Source: Neobacillus niacini (GTDB taxonomy: Bacteria; Bacillota; Bacilli; Bacillales; Cytobacillaceae). Taken from it: a DNA stretch of 64,000 bases. A program made the translations under genes and the position numbers. The stretch spans positions 1-64,000 of the forward strand of contig NZ_JAMBOX010000007.1 of assembly GCF_023715785.1 (NCBI RefSeq). Direction: 5' to 3'. The notes beneath the pieces are model-generated. The model saw nothing but the letters and a program-made list of their open reading frames with translations. It was not told the origin of the DNA and did not search any database. Position 1 is the stretch's first letter; each line of letters opens with the position of its first letter. This document shows, one piece after another, positions 33,677 to 42,148 of this stretch.

Positions 33677-34414
33677 TCATTTCAGTTTTAATTCGGAATA
33701 GAATTTGACGATATCACTTCTAGTGAGAGAAGTCGAAAATTCGATTTCGGTATTATTTCGGTCGAAGGCAACTGACTCCTGAAAGATACAAGGGCTCTCA
33801 GAACGGATTTTTAACAATTTACTTTCACTTTCGTCGGAAAAGGTCACTTGCATATATTCCTTCGCCTTTACAAGAACGATCCCAAATTCTTTTTCTAGCA
33901 GTTCGTATAAGGATTGGTTCTCTTCTATCATCCGATCGAGCCCGGGACAAAGCTTTTCCGGGATAAACGATTCTTCAATCGCGATGGGTGTCTCATTGAC
34001 GAAACGCAATCGTTTAATGACAATCATCATTTCTCTCGGCAGTATTTGTAGTTTGTGAGCCAGTTTAGCATTTGCTTCATTTTTGCCGATGGAAAGTATT
34101 TGTGTACTTGGAATCAACCCTTTATTTAACATGTTTTTCGTAAAACTGTTAAATGTCACAAAGTCCATGGTAATTTTGTTATTGGTAATAAAGGTTCCGG
34201 CACCTACACGCCGTTCAACGACCCCTTCCCTCTCCAGAATCGATAATGTATGCCTTGCTGTCATTCGACTGATTCGGTACTGCTCGGCCAATTCCCTTTC
34301 TGAAGGGAGCTTGTCACCATGCTTTAGCTTACCGCCCTCAATATCTTCCATAATTTTATTTTTTAGCTGCTTATAAAAAGGGACTGTCTCTTCATCATTA
34401 AACACCCTGCTCAT
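33677..34414 (-). CDS. frlR: GntR/UTRA transcriptional regulator FrlR
   Basis: This is a 245-residue regulator. The winged helix (about 5-75) has KLPSERELAEQYRISRMTAR and HTLSILEREGVVERRVGAGT. The UTRA effector domain (about 95-240) has RFVNETPIAIEESFIPEKLCP. It is in the same position as B. subtilis frlR relative to the frl genes, though here on the same strand upstream of frlD. A TGGTATATACCA site at 34505 upstream of the gene suggests autoregulation. It most likely represses the frl genes until a phosphorylated fructosamine binds. Confidence 0.88.
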   Translation of the reverse strand: MSRVFNDEETVPFYKQLKNKIMEDIEGGKLKHGDKLPSERELAEQYRISRMTARHTLSILEREGVVERRVGAGTFITNNKITMDFVTFNSFTKNMLNKGLIPSTQILSIGKNEANAKLAHKLQILPREMMIVIKRLRFVNETPIAIEESFIPEKLCPGLDRMIEENQSLYELLEKEFGIVLVKAKEYMQVTFSDESESKLLKIRSESPCIFQESVAFDRNNTEIEFSTSLTRSDIVKFYSELKLK

Positions 34415-34702
34415 CTTCCATTCTCCTGATTTAATTATTGTTATATTCCTATTATAATGAATCCGATTATACCCAGTCCATTAATCAATTTTCCAAGAAC
34501 AAAATGGTATATACCATTTTTAACGTTTTTTTTAATAAAAATGACCAGGTGCTATAACATGTTAGAGAAATATGAAGCGCTTTCAATCCGAAAAAAGAAA
34601 GGAAGTAGTGTGTGGATGGTCTTGGATGATTTTAGAATAATTTAAATTTTCTGTATTGTCAACATTATTTTTTAGAAAATTTAATCCTACTCCCTATCTC
34701 CA
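34415..34702. other. Gap upstream of frlR
   Basis: It holds the frlR promoter region (minus-strand TATAAT near 34470) and one FrlR operator. The remaining part, next to the HAD gene, is A/T rich. A plus-strand frame of 28 codons near 34559-34645 has no clear ribosome binding site and was not called a gene. Confidence 0.35.
34505..34516. promoter_or_regulatory. FrlR operator upstream of frlR
   Basis: The core is TGGTATATACCA, in the context AAAATGGTATATACCATTTT, a 20-base perfect palindrome. It lies about 90 bases before the frlR start codon. Confidence 0.75.
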
Positions 34703-35347
34703 TCAGCAGAATTGTTTGAAATCGAATTCGTTAAATGATTCGAAACGAATGGTACTTTCCGGAAACTCCAAATGGGCCGTCACGTCATTTGGGATGACAA
34801 TGCATTTAACTCCTGCCTCAACTGCAGCAACTGCTCCATTCAATGAATCTTCAATGGCTAGCGCCTCATTAGCTCCCACTTCCAATTCCTTCAACGCCTT
34901 CTGATACAGAGAGGGATTCGGCTTTACTTCCAAGACATCATCTTTTGTTTTTATAACAGAGAAATAATCGATAAGGTTAAATTCCCGAAGGTAGCCTTCT
35001 ACCCATTTTCTGTCGGAACTGGATGCCAAGCCTATCTTTAGCCCAAGCGCTTTTGCTTCTTGCAGCTTTTCTTCCACACCTTCACGAAGCTCCAGCGTCT
35101 GTCTATACTTTGAATAATGTTCATGCGCTAACTGTTTAATTTCTAGTTTGTTTATCTCCATTCTAACTTGTGTTTGAATGTATTGATAAAGTCCTCCGTC
35201 TGAGGTTCCAATCCCTTTTGCAAATTCCTCAAGCGCAAGGTCTAACTGATATTTCTCCCTTAGCACTTCTTTAAAAGCCTTATACCAAAGGGATTCTGTG
35301 TCAATAATCGTTCCATCAAAATCAAAGATAACCGCTTTAATAGTCAA
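34703..35347 (-). CDS. HAD-family phosphatase (beta-phosphoglucomutase-like)
   Basis: This is a 214-residue HAD hydrolase. Motif I is VIFDFDGTIIDTES with the nucleophile Asp, motif II is LASSSDR, motif III is the lysine in VKPNPSLYQKAL, and motif IV is AIEDSLNGAVAA. The helical cap between motifs I and II (about 18-80) classes it with YhcW and beta-phosphoglucomutase-like phosphatases. Likely a sugar-phosphate or general phosphatase. The start is TTG at 35347 with AAAGGA upstream. It could serve sugar phosphates from the neighbouring frl pathway, but this is only suggested by proximity. Confidence 0.87.
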   Translation of the reverse strand: MTIKAVIFDFDGTIIDTESLWYKAFKEVLREKYQLDLALEEFAKGIGTSDGGLYQYIQTQVRMEINKLEIKQLAHEHYSKYRQTLELREGVEEKLQEAKALGLKIGLASSSDRKWVEGYLREFNLIDYFSVIKTKDDVLEVKPNPSLYQKALKELEVGANEALAIEDSLNGAVAAVEAGVKCIVIPNDVTAHLEFPESTIRFESFNEFDFKQFC

Positions 35348-35458
35348 TCATTCTTCAATCCTTTCTATTATTTTTATTGGATACCCCTATTATAAACACT
35401 AACTTGTTGTTTACCAAACTTTTGAAATTTTTCACTTACATCCTCTTAACCCCACAAA

Positions 35459-35498
35459 CCAACTGGACCGAACATGGGCAACATGTCCGGTCCAGTTG
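35459..35498 (-). terminator. Hairpin after etfA
   Basis: AACTGGACCG...CGGTCCAGTT arms enclose ACATG/CATGT-type inner pairs. The stem is strong and lies just after the etfA stop codon, but the following T-run is poor, so termination efficiency is uncertain. Confidence 0.6.
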
Positions 35499-35500
35499 AT

Positions 35501-36535
35501 TCAACCCTTGCTCGCAATATCTACCTTCTCCTTGGATAAAGCATTTTCAAACATTTCGATGAGGATAGGGACAATCTCAAAGGCATCGCCTACAATACCA
35601 TAATGGCAGTTCTGGAAAATCGGAGCTTCTTTGTCCTTGTTAATGGCAATGATTAAACCGGAGTTTTTCATGCCGACAATGTGTTGAATTGCGCCGGAAA
35701 TGCCAATCGCAAAATAAATTTTTGGCGTGACCGTTACACCAGTTTGCCCGACTTGATGGGCATGGTCAATCCAGCCCGCTTCGACCACATCCCTGCTCGC
35801 GCCAACCGCTCCGCCAATCGTTTCCGCCAAATGGTGAATGAGCTGGAATCCCTCATAGCTACCTAATCCCTTACCGCCGGCAACAATAATGTCTGCTTCG
35901 TCGATTCGGACCTTCCTTACCGTTTCCTTTACGATTTCCAAAACTTTTGTGCGAATGTCGTCTTCTTTTAAGGAAATGGTTTCTTCCACAATTTTGCCTG
36001 CTCGCCCAGGCTCTGGTTCAAGTGCCTTCATGACTTTCGAGCGGACAGTCGCCATTTGCGGCCGATATTTTTTACATAGGATCGTTGCCATAATGTTACC
36101 GCCAAAAGCGGGGCGACTTGCCAGCAGCAACCCCGTATCCTCTTCCACATCAAGCTCCGTCGTATCGGCCGTCAAGCCTGTCGGGAGGTCAGTTGCCACC
36201 GCACTTGCCAGATCCTTACCTGTTGAGGTAGCCCCGAACAGGATAATCTCCGGTTTATGTTTATCCGAGCAATCCAGAACGCCCTTCATGTATGACTCGG
36301 TCCGGTAATGTTTAAAGATCGGCTGATCATATAAATAGACGGTATCGGCCCCGTATTCAAAAACCGTCTTCGTTAAATGTTTAACATTCTCCCCGATTAA
36401 AATGCCTGCCAATTCTACGCCCCTTTTATCTGCTAATTTCCGTCCGGCTCCCAACAGTTCGAGGGATACAGAGGCAACCTGATCGTCCTTTTGTTCAATG
36501 AATACCCAAACACCTTTGTAATCTTTGAAGTCCAT
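35501..36535 (-). CDS. etfA: Electron transfer flavoprotein alpha subunit
   Basis: This is a 344-residue EtfA/FixB family protein. The C-terminal FAD domain is clear: IIVAGGKGLGSYEGFQLIHH, GAVGASRDVVEAGWIDHAHQ, VGQTGVTVTPKIYFAIGISG, AIQHIVGMKNSGLIIAINKD. With EtfB it takes electrons from flavin dehydrogenases to the quinone pool, or bifurcates. ATG directly follows the etfB stop codon, with its GGGGGG ribosome binding site inside etfB. No acyl-CoA dehydrogenase or EtfQO gene lies in the window, so the partner is elsewhere. Candidates in view are the flavin amine dehydrogenases or the 45-48 kb fatty acid genes. Confidence 0.92.
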   Translation of the reverse strand: MDFKDYKGVWVFIEQKDDQVASVSLELLGAGRKLADKRGVELAGILIGENVKHLTKTVFEYGADTVYLYDQPIFKHYRTESYMKGVLDCSDKHKPEIILFGATSTGKDLASAVATDLPTGLTADTTELDVEEDTGLLLASRPAFGGNIMATILCKKYRPQMATVRSKVMKALEPEPGRAGKIVEETISLKEDDIRTKVLEIVKETVRKVRIDEADIIVAGGKGLGSYEGFQLIHHLAETIGGAVGASRDVVEAGWIDHAHQVGQTGVTVTPKIYFAIGISGAIQHIVGMKNSGLIIAINKDKEAPIFQNCHYGIVGDAFEIVPILIEMFENALSKEKVDIASKG

Positions 36536-37363
36536 CTACATTCCCCCCTTGCCTTGAAAAAGTTCCTTCTTTTCCAGCACAACCGAAAGCAGCTGCTCTG
36601 CTTGTTCCCTCGGGCTGCCTTCAAGGAACGTTCCCCCTGCCGGTTTAGGAGGAGCCCAAACCTTCGACACAATTGTCGGTGACCCCTTCAAACCAAGCTG
36701 CTTAATGTCCACATCCTCGAGGTCGTCTACAGACCATATATGCGGTTGATATCTTGCAGCCCTTAACATGTTGGGAAGCGGAGAATACGGCACTTCATTG
36801 ATGGTTTTTTCGACAGAAAATAAGCATGGCAATGTCGAGCGGACAACTTCATAGCCGTCCTCGAGCTTGCGGTGGACAATGGCATATTTTTCGTCTGGAT
36901 TGAGTTCGACTACTTTGTTCACGGAAGTGAGCGGCGGAATATCGAGCCTTCTAGCAATTCCGGGGCCAACTTGCCCGGTATCGCCGTCGATGGACATTTT
37001 TCCGCAAATAATCAAATCGACGGGCTTTTCTTTAGAGATTTTTTCAATCGCCTTGGTCACAGCATAGCTCGTTGCCAAGGTATCGGCCCCGGCAAACCGG
37101 CGGTCCGTAATCAAATAGCCTTCATCGGCACCGATTTCAATACACTTCTTGATCGCGGTTACTGCTGGAGGCGGACCCATTGTAACAACAGACACGGTCC
37201 CTCCATACCTTTCCTTTAGACGGACCGCTTCTTCCACCGCATGGGCATCATATGGATTCAAAATCGCAGGCGCGGTCCTGCGGTCCATCGTGTTTGTCTT
37301 TGGATTCATCTTGATAATTTTCGTGTCAGGCACTTGCTTGATACAGGCTACAATATGCAGCAT
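36536..37363 (-). CDS. etfB: Electron transfer flavoprotein beta subunit
   Basis: This is a 275-residue EtfB/FixA family protein. It has VACIKQVPDTKIIKMNPKTN, NPYDAHAVEEAVRLKE, the AMP/NAD-site region TMGPPPAVTAIKKCIEIGAD, and DLIICGKMSIDGDTGQVGPG. It is somewhat longer than the usual ~255 residues, with a C-terminal extension that embraces EtfA. It is the first gene of etfBA. The TGQVGP motif occurs in both ordinary and bifurcating forms, so this does not decide whether the pair bifurcates electrons. Confidence 0.92.
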   Translation of the reverse strand: MLHIVACIKQVPDTKIIKMNPKTNTMDRRTAPAILNPYDAHAVEEAVRLKERYGGTVSVVTMGPPPAVTAIKKCIEIGADEGYLITDRRFAGADTLATSYAVTKAIEKISKEKPVDLIICGKMSIDGDTGQVGPGIARRLDIPPLTSVNKVVELNPDEKYAIVHRKLEDGYEVVRSTLPCLFSVEKTINEVPYSPLPNMLRAARYQPHIWSVDDLEDVDIKQLGLKGSPTIVSKVWAPPKPAGGTFLEGSPREQAEQLLSVVLEKKELFQGKGGM

Positions 37364-37474
37364 TTTAATTTTACCCCTCCTTTTTTATCGCTTTCAATCA
37401 AGAGTCATATTTAGTCCGTTACCACTACTTTATTAAACAAGATGTCTCCACATTCGTAATTTTCAGTAAAAAAA

Positions 37475-37535
37475 CCACTGGGACGGTTCTCCTGGCTTTT
37501 TCCTGGTTAAAACGCCAGCGGAACTGTCCCTGTGG
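37475..37535 (-). terminator. GGGACGGTTC-type palindrome acting as terminator
   Basis: CCACTGGGACGGTTCT and GGAACTGTCCCTGTGG arms, with inner CTGGC/GCCAG pairs, form a long imperfect hairpin. On the minus strand it ends in GGTTTTTTT directly after the response regulator stop codon. It belongs to the dispersed repeat family also found at 53060, 60012 and 63830. Confidence 0.8.
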
Positions 37536-37536
37536 T

Positions 37537-38199
37537 TCATTTCTCTTTAATTATTTTCTCATCAATTGCTTTCATAATCGCGGATGACCGGTTTTTGACA
37601 TCCAATTTCGAGTAAATATTGGAAATATAGTTCTTTACCGTACCAAGGGACAAAAACATTCTTTCCGAAATGGCTTTATTGGAAAGGCCCTGTGACAGAT
37701 ACTTTAACACTTTTAATTCCTGCTGATTTAATTCATAGGTGTTAACCGCAGAAGCTTTTTCGCCCAGGCCCATCGCCTCGTTAGAACTCAGCGACTGAAA
37801 AACCTCTTTGGCAAGCTCTCGCGGGATCAACGAACCGCCATGATAAACCATTTGAATCCCGGTTACTAAAAACTGCGGATCGACTGCCTTCAAAATGTAC
37901 CCTTCAGCTCCGGCATTTAACGCGTTCATGACATAATGAATATCTTGAAAAGTCGTTAAAATGATGACTTTAATATGAGGCATGCGCTTTTTTATTTCTT
38001 CCGTTGCCTTGACCCCATCCATTTCCGGCATTTGGATATCCATTAATACAATTTCGGGGTTTTCTTTTTCACACAATTCAATGGCTTCTTTTCCGTTGGC
38101 TGCCATACCGATAATACTGATATCCGAGATGCTTTCCAATACGATCTTCAAACTTTTCCGGATCAGCTCCTGGTCTTCTACGATAATTGTTTTAATCAT
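37537..38199 (-). CDS. NarL/LuxR-type response regulator
   Basis: This is a 220-residue protein. The receiver domain (1-120) has the acidic pair in VEDQ, phospho-acceptor D54 in VLMDIQMPEMDG, T/K at ILTTF and ILKAVD. The C-terminal LuxR HTH (about 152-215) has LNQQELKVLKYLSQGLSNKAI, LSLGTVKNYISNIYSKL. It is of the DegU/LiaR type. The gene follows a kinase remnant (38240) by 40 bases. A full HisKA_3 kinase at 42149 is the probable partner, as its dimerisation domain is close to that of the remnant. The RND exporter gene between them is the likely target. Confidence 0.9.
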   Translation of the reverse strand: MIKTIIVEDQELIRKSLKIVLESISDISIIGMAANGKEAIELCEKENPEIVLMDIQMPEMDGVKATEEIKKRMPHIKVIILTTFQDIHYVMNALNAGAEGYILKAVDPQFLVTGIQMVYHGGSLIPRELAKEVFQSLSSNEAMGLGEKASAVNTYELNQQELKVLKYLSQGLSNKAISERMFLSLGTVKNYISNIYSKLDVKNRSSAIMKAIDEKIIKEK

Positions 38200-38239
38200 T
38201 TTCTCGACACTTCCTTTTTAAACGGGTAAATCCTTTTTC

Positions 38240-38560
38240 TCAATAATGAATGGTTTTTCTTACCTCATCCAGGCCTTTTCTGGCCAGGTTAGCCATTTCA
38301 TTTATATTTTTTTCAGCCTCTTCCGGACTCTTTTTCATCAGGAATGGCAAAGCATCCAAACTGGTAATCACTGACGTAAAAGTTTGACCAATGCTGTTAT
38401 GCAAATCCTGCGATGCCTGGTTCTTTTCTTCCATTATGGTCAGGTCTTCAATTCTTTTAGAAAATTGTTTCAAGGCACTCTTAGATTTCTTCCTGGATAG
38501 GAACGCAATGATGGCCAATACGGAAATAAAAACTCCATACTTAACATTTCTTCTTTTCAA
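38240..38560 (-). pseudogene. Truncated histidine kinase: membrane anchor plus DHp domain, no ATPase
   Basis: This is a protein of about 106 residues. A TTG start at 38560 has GGAGG 8 bases upstream. One membrane helix (about 8-22) is followed by a HisKA_3 dimerisation domain with the phospho-histidine in QDLHNSIGQTF (H54), and ends at KTIHY. The HATPase domain is missing. It closely resembles the same region of the full kinase at 42149 (DMHDTVGHVF ... LARKGLADLRHTIH). After the stop codon the bases still encode EKGFT, matching EKGLTF of the full kinase, so a small change made the stop and a larger deletion removed the ATPase. It may be decaying, or may still act by dimerising. Confidence 0.75.
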
Positions 38561-38754
38561 GCGAAATTCCTCCTTTTCCCCATTCCCCTTTATATCTCTA
38601 CAATAACCATGAAAAGTCATATTCCAAAGTGTCTGAAGGTCATGAAATTGGTCATAAATGAAAACTCGCCGACTGGCGATTCCGTTAGGACGAAGACAAA
38701 GGCGTAGTTGCATTATATGCGTTCAGAATTTATGGATATTAATTCTGATTAGCT

Positions 38755-38787
38755 AAAAAAGAGAAGTGCAGTTAAACACTTCTCTTT
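38755..38787 (-). terminator. Terminator after RND exporter gene
   Basis: On the minus strand AGAGAAGTG and CACTTCTCT form a 9-bp stem, followed by TTTTTT, shortly after the exporter stop codon. Confidence 0.85.
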
Positions 38788-38802
38788 CCGTCTTCACTAC
38801 AA

Positions 38803-41800
38803 TTATTTCAATAGCCCCGTCATCTTTGCCACACCTTTTGTAGATGCTGGCACTACTGTCTCATTCTTCCTTCTAAACTTAGCCTGAATCGACCGCATAA
38901 TATGATACGTCGTTGGGACAATCACTAAAGTTAATAAAGTCGAAGTCAACAGCCCGGAAATAACGACAATGGCCAAAGCATTCGAAATCAATCCAGCATC
39001 ACTAGAAAGAGCCAAAGGCATCAGCGCGCCGATCGTCGCCAGCGCCGTCATCAAGATAGGGCGAAGACGTGTTTTCCCCGCCTCTAACAAGGCTGCTTTA
39101 ATCTCCATTCCCTGTTTCTCATTCTGCTTCACCCGTTCCATTAACACGATCGCGTTGGTCACAACAATTCCGATTAACATTAAGAATCCAACCAGCGCCG
39201 GCATCCCCAGTGCTTGCTTCGTCAAATACAAACCGAGCAATCCGCCTGAGAACAAGAACGGCAAGGATGATAGAATCGCAACCGGCATCACCGTATTTCC
39301 AAACGCCACTAACATCACAATAAACACAAGCACAACTGCAACGCCCATCGCAACGCCCATATTGATAAAGCCTTCATTCATCGCTTGCGCCTGGCCTACG
39401 GAACGATAGGTTACCCCGTCCGGCAAATCTAACGCTTTAAGCCGCTTATCAACTTCTGCCTGCACGCCTGACGAATTATCGGTCGTAATTCGGCCAGAAA
39501 CCTCTACATATTGCTCCTGATTTAATCGGTACAACGCTGAAGGACTTGGCTGCTTCGATAGTGTTGCTACTTCAGAAAGAGTTACTTGCTGTCCCAGTGG
39601 ATTCATGATTTTTTGACTCAAAATATCATCAACGGAGTTCCCCGAACCATTGTTTAATAACAAATTAACACTCGTTGTTTTCCCTTCAACCTGAATCTGT
39701 CCCACTTGGTTACCTGCAATCAACTCTCTTACGAAGGCGGCCACCATGATCGGACTCAAGCCTTTTTCAGCCGCTTTCTGATCATTAATCGATAACTGCA
39801 GCTGTTCCTTCTCACCAGTAAGGTTCGATTTTACATTTTCCAACCCGTCAATATCCTTAATCTTATCTACAATCATCTTTCCGGCGGCCTCTAAATTTTT
39901 GGCATTGCTGCCCTCAACAATTAGCCCTAGACTGCTTGTTCCGACCAGCCCTACTGGTGCAAGGGCTACCTTCATCTGATCATCCAATTTATTAACCTTG
40001 GATTTGACACTCTTTTCAAAATCCTTCGTTTGTTCCTTCGATAAATCATCCTTTAAATCGATGGAAAAATAAATTCTGTCGCCGCTCACAATCGTCTGAG
40101 CATTTTTAATATGGTTTTCTTTTGCTAACACCTTTTCTACTTCTTTTGCCAGCCCATTAGCCTTTTCCAACGAAGTTCCTTCAGGTAATTCACCTGTTAA
40201 CCTGTAGGAAACGGCTTTTTCCTGCGGTAAAAAGTTCATTGGTATCATCGGAATTAAAGCGAGTGAACCAGCAAACATGACCACCGCCAGCACAATGGTT
40301 ATCGCACGGCGATTTAATACCCAGCCCAGCGTATTCCTATAGACTTTTTCAAACCAAGTTTCTTTCACTTCTTTATGTTTAATTTTTAGTAAAAATAACT
40401 TCGCCAACAGCGGAACGACCGTCAACGCAACAATCAATGAAAACGCGAGGGCAACGATGACCGTGATGCCAAAGGGCGCAAAGAATTTGCCAACAATCCC
40501 CGGTACAAACGAAAGCGGTCCGAACACAGCAATCGTTGTCAGCGTCGAAGAGGTAATCGCTCCGCCCACTTCTTTTGCAGCTGTCAACACCAACCGCTCA
40601 TCCCGTTTCGGACTAATCAGGGTGCGGCGGTACACATTTTCAATGACAACAATCGAGTCATCAATAACCCGGCCGACAGCGACGGCAATTCCCGCTAGGG
40701 TCATCATATTTAAGCTGTAGTCAAAATACTTCAATGTCACCATCGAAGCCAAAATCGATAATGGAATCGAAAGCACAGCGACAATAGTTGCCCTTATATT
40801 CCGCAAAAATAGGAACGTCACAATAACCGCAAACAATGTACCCAACAATACCTCGCGAAGCATCCCGTCTACTGATGTTTTTACCTCTTTTGAAGTATCG
40901 TATAATTTGGTTAAGGTATAGCCGCTAGGAAGATCCAATTTATCCAACTCTTCCTTCGCCTTGCTTACGAGTTCAACTGTATTGGAGCCTGGCTGTGCCT
41001 TCATTTCCACCAAAACAGCCGGCTTCTGATTCAAACGGGTGTATACCTGTTCTTTTTTATTGCTATAAGAGACATCGGCAATCTCCGACAAATTCACATT
41101 CACGATACCTTGAGGACCTTGGGCCAGAATTTTCATATCCTTCACATCTTGCACAGACCCCAGCTTGAAATCAGCCTGGACATTCAAGGTTTTATTATCA
41201 ATGTTCATTTGCCCCGCCGGAAACGCAAAATGATGAGCGATAAATGTTTGCTTCACGGTTTCATAAGATATCCCGTGTTCCTTCATCTTTTCCGAATCAA
41301 GCTTGATGGCGATTTCTTTTTCCGTTTCACCATTAATATCAATGGCTCCTGCCCCGTCAATTCTGGTTAAGGCCGGCTTGATGTGTTCATTGATATATTG
41401 AGTAAGGTCGGACTGATTGGCAGTGTCCGATGAAAGTGCAAATTGAAACACCGGCATCGCCGAAGGGCCATCCTTGATAATTTGAGGTTTTTGAGCCCCA
41501 TCCGGCAGCTTAATCGAAGCAACAGCTGTCGTCACTTCCTTTTCCGCCTCATCCATGTCCTTGCTCATCTCAAACTCAAGAATTCCGACGACTGCATTAC
41601 TGTGTGATTCAACATAAAGATTATCGAGTTTTTTGATTCCTGACAGCGTCGTTTCCAACGGCTTCCCTATATCCTCCAATCCTTGTTCCGGTGTGGCTCC
41701 AACATATGGAACCTGGACGATAATATAAGGGATGTCGACATTAGGCATCGATTCCATCTTCATCGTTTTGACGGAATAAATGCCGCCCGCGATCACCATT

Positions 41801-41859
41801 AACATCGCGATAAAAATAACCCCTGCGTTTTTTAAAGAAAATTTAATCCATGACTGCAT
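38803..41859 (-). CDS. RND-family efflux protein (SwrC/AcrB-like)
   Basis: This is a 1018-residue inner-membrane protein of the HAE1/AcrB type with twelve predicted helices and two large extracellular loops. The N-terminus is SLKNAGVIFIAMLMVIAGGI, the conserved helix-4 acids lie in AVGRVIDDSIVVIENVYRR, and TITSSTLTTIAVFGPL-type segments follow (here GGAITSSTLTTIAVFGPLSF). B. subtilis SwrC (YerP) of this family protects against surfactin. No membrane-fusion partner or outer-membrane channel is next to it, as usual in Firmicutes. It sits between a response regulator and a sensor kinase, so it is probably under their control. Confidence 0.92.
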   Translation of the reverse strand: MQSWIKFSLKNAGVIFIAMLMVIAGGIYSVKTMKMESMPNVDIPYIIVQVPYVGATPEQGLEDIGKPLETTLSGIKKLDNLYVESHSNAVVGILEFEMSKDMDEAEKEVTTAVASIKLPDGAQKPQIIKDGPSAMPVFQFALSSDTANQSDLTQYINEHIKPALTRIDGAGAIDINGETEKEIAIKLDSEKMKEHGISYETVKQTFIAHHFAFPAGQMNIDNKTLNVQADFKLGSVQDVKDMKILAQGPQGIVNVNLSEIADVSYSNKKEQVYTRLNQKPAVLVEMKAQPGSNTVELVSKAKEELDKLDLPSGYTLTKLYDTSKEVKTSVDGMLREVLLGTLFAVIVTFLFLRNIRATIVAVLSIPLSILASMVTLKYFDYSLNMMTLAGIAVAVGRVIDDSIVVIENVYRRTLISPKRDERLVLTAAKEVGGAITSSTLTTIAVFGPLSFVPGIVGKFFAPFGITVIVALAFSLIVALTVVPLLAKLFLLKIKHKEVKETWFEKVYRNTLGWVLNRRAITIVLAVVMFAGSLALIPMIPMNFLPQEKAVSYRLTGELPEGTSLEKANGLAKEVEKVLAKENHIKNAQTIVSGDRIYFSIDLKDDLSKEQTKDFEKSVKSKVNKLDDQMKVALAPVGLVGTSSLGLIVEGSNAKNLEAAGKMIVDKIKDIDGLENVKSNLTGEKEQLQLSINDQKAAEKGLSPIMVAAFVRELIAGNQVGQIQVEGKTTSVNLLLNNGSGNSVDDILSQKIMNPLGQQVTLSEVATLSKQPSPSALYRLNQEQYVEVSGRITTDNSSGVQAEVDKRLKALDLPDGVTYRSVGQAQAMNEGFINMGVAMGVAVVLVFIVMLVAFGNTVMPVAILSSLPFLFSGGLLGLYLTKQALGMPALVGFLMLIGIVVTNAIVLMERVKQNEKQGMEIKAALLEAGKTRLRPILMTALATIGALMPLALSSDAGLISNALAIVVISGLLTSTLLTLVIVPTTYHIMRSIQAKFRRKNETVVPASTKGVAKMTGLLK

Positions 41860-42107
41860 AACTTTTCTCCTCCGTTACTTGTTTGGTTTCCCCTTTTTCT
41901 AGATTACTTTTATCATTATAGGATTTTCACTTGCTGTCCAGCCTCGGGCGGCTGCTGTAAAATTACCTGCGACCTGAGACCTAGAAACAATTTCCAACAA
42001 CTCTAAGTTTAAAGTCTGGAAATAACAACCAATAGTGAAGATAGTCATGTAAAAAGTCATATTATTTCAGGGAAAAGTCATATGAAGGAAGGAAAGTTTT
42101 ATAAAAA

Positions 42108-42142
42108 TAAAAGCCACTCCATCCATTGTGGAGCAGCTTTTC
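42108..42142 (-). terminator. Terminator after sensor kinase gene
   Basis: On the minus strand AAAAGCTGCTCC and GGAGTGGCTTTT pair with one mismatch around a short loop, followed by an A/T-rich tail with TTTTTAT. Confidence 0.75.
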
Positions 42143-42148
42143 AAAGAA

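Noticed and set aside
34559-34645. 28-codon plus-strand frame upstream of frlR
   Set aside because: No convincing ribosome binding site, no recognisable family and no terminator. It could be real, but it cannot be supported.
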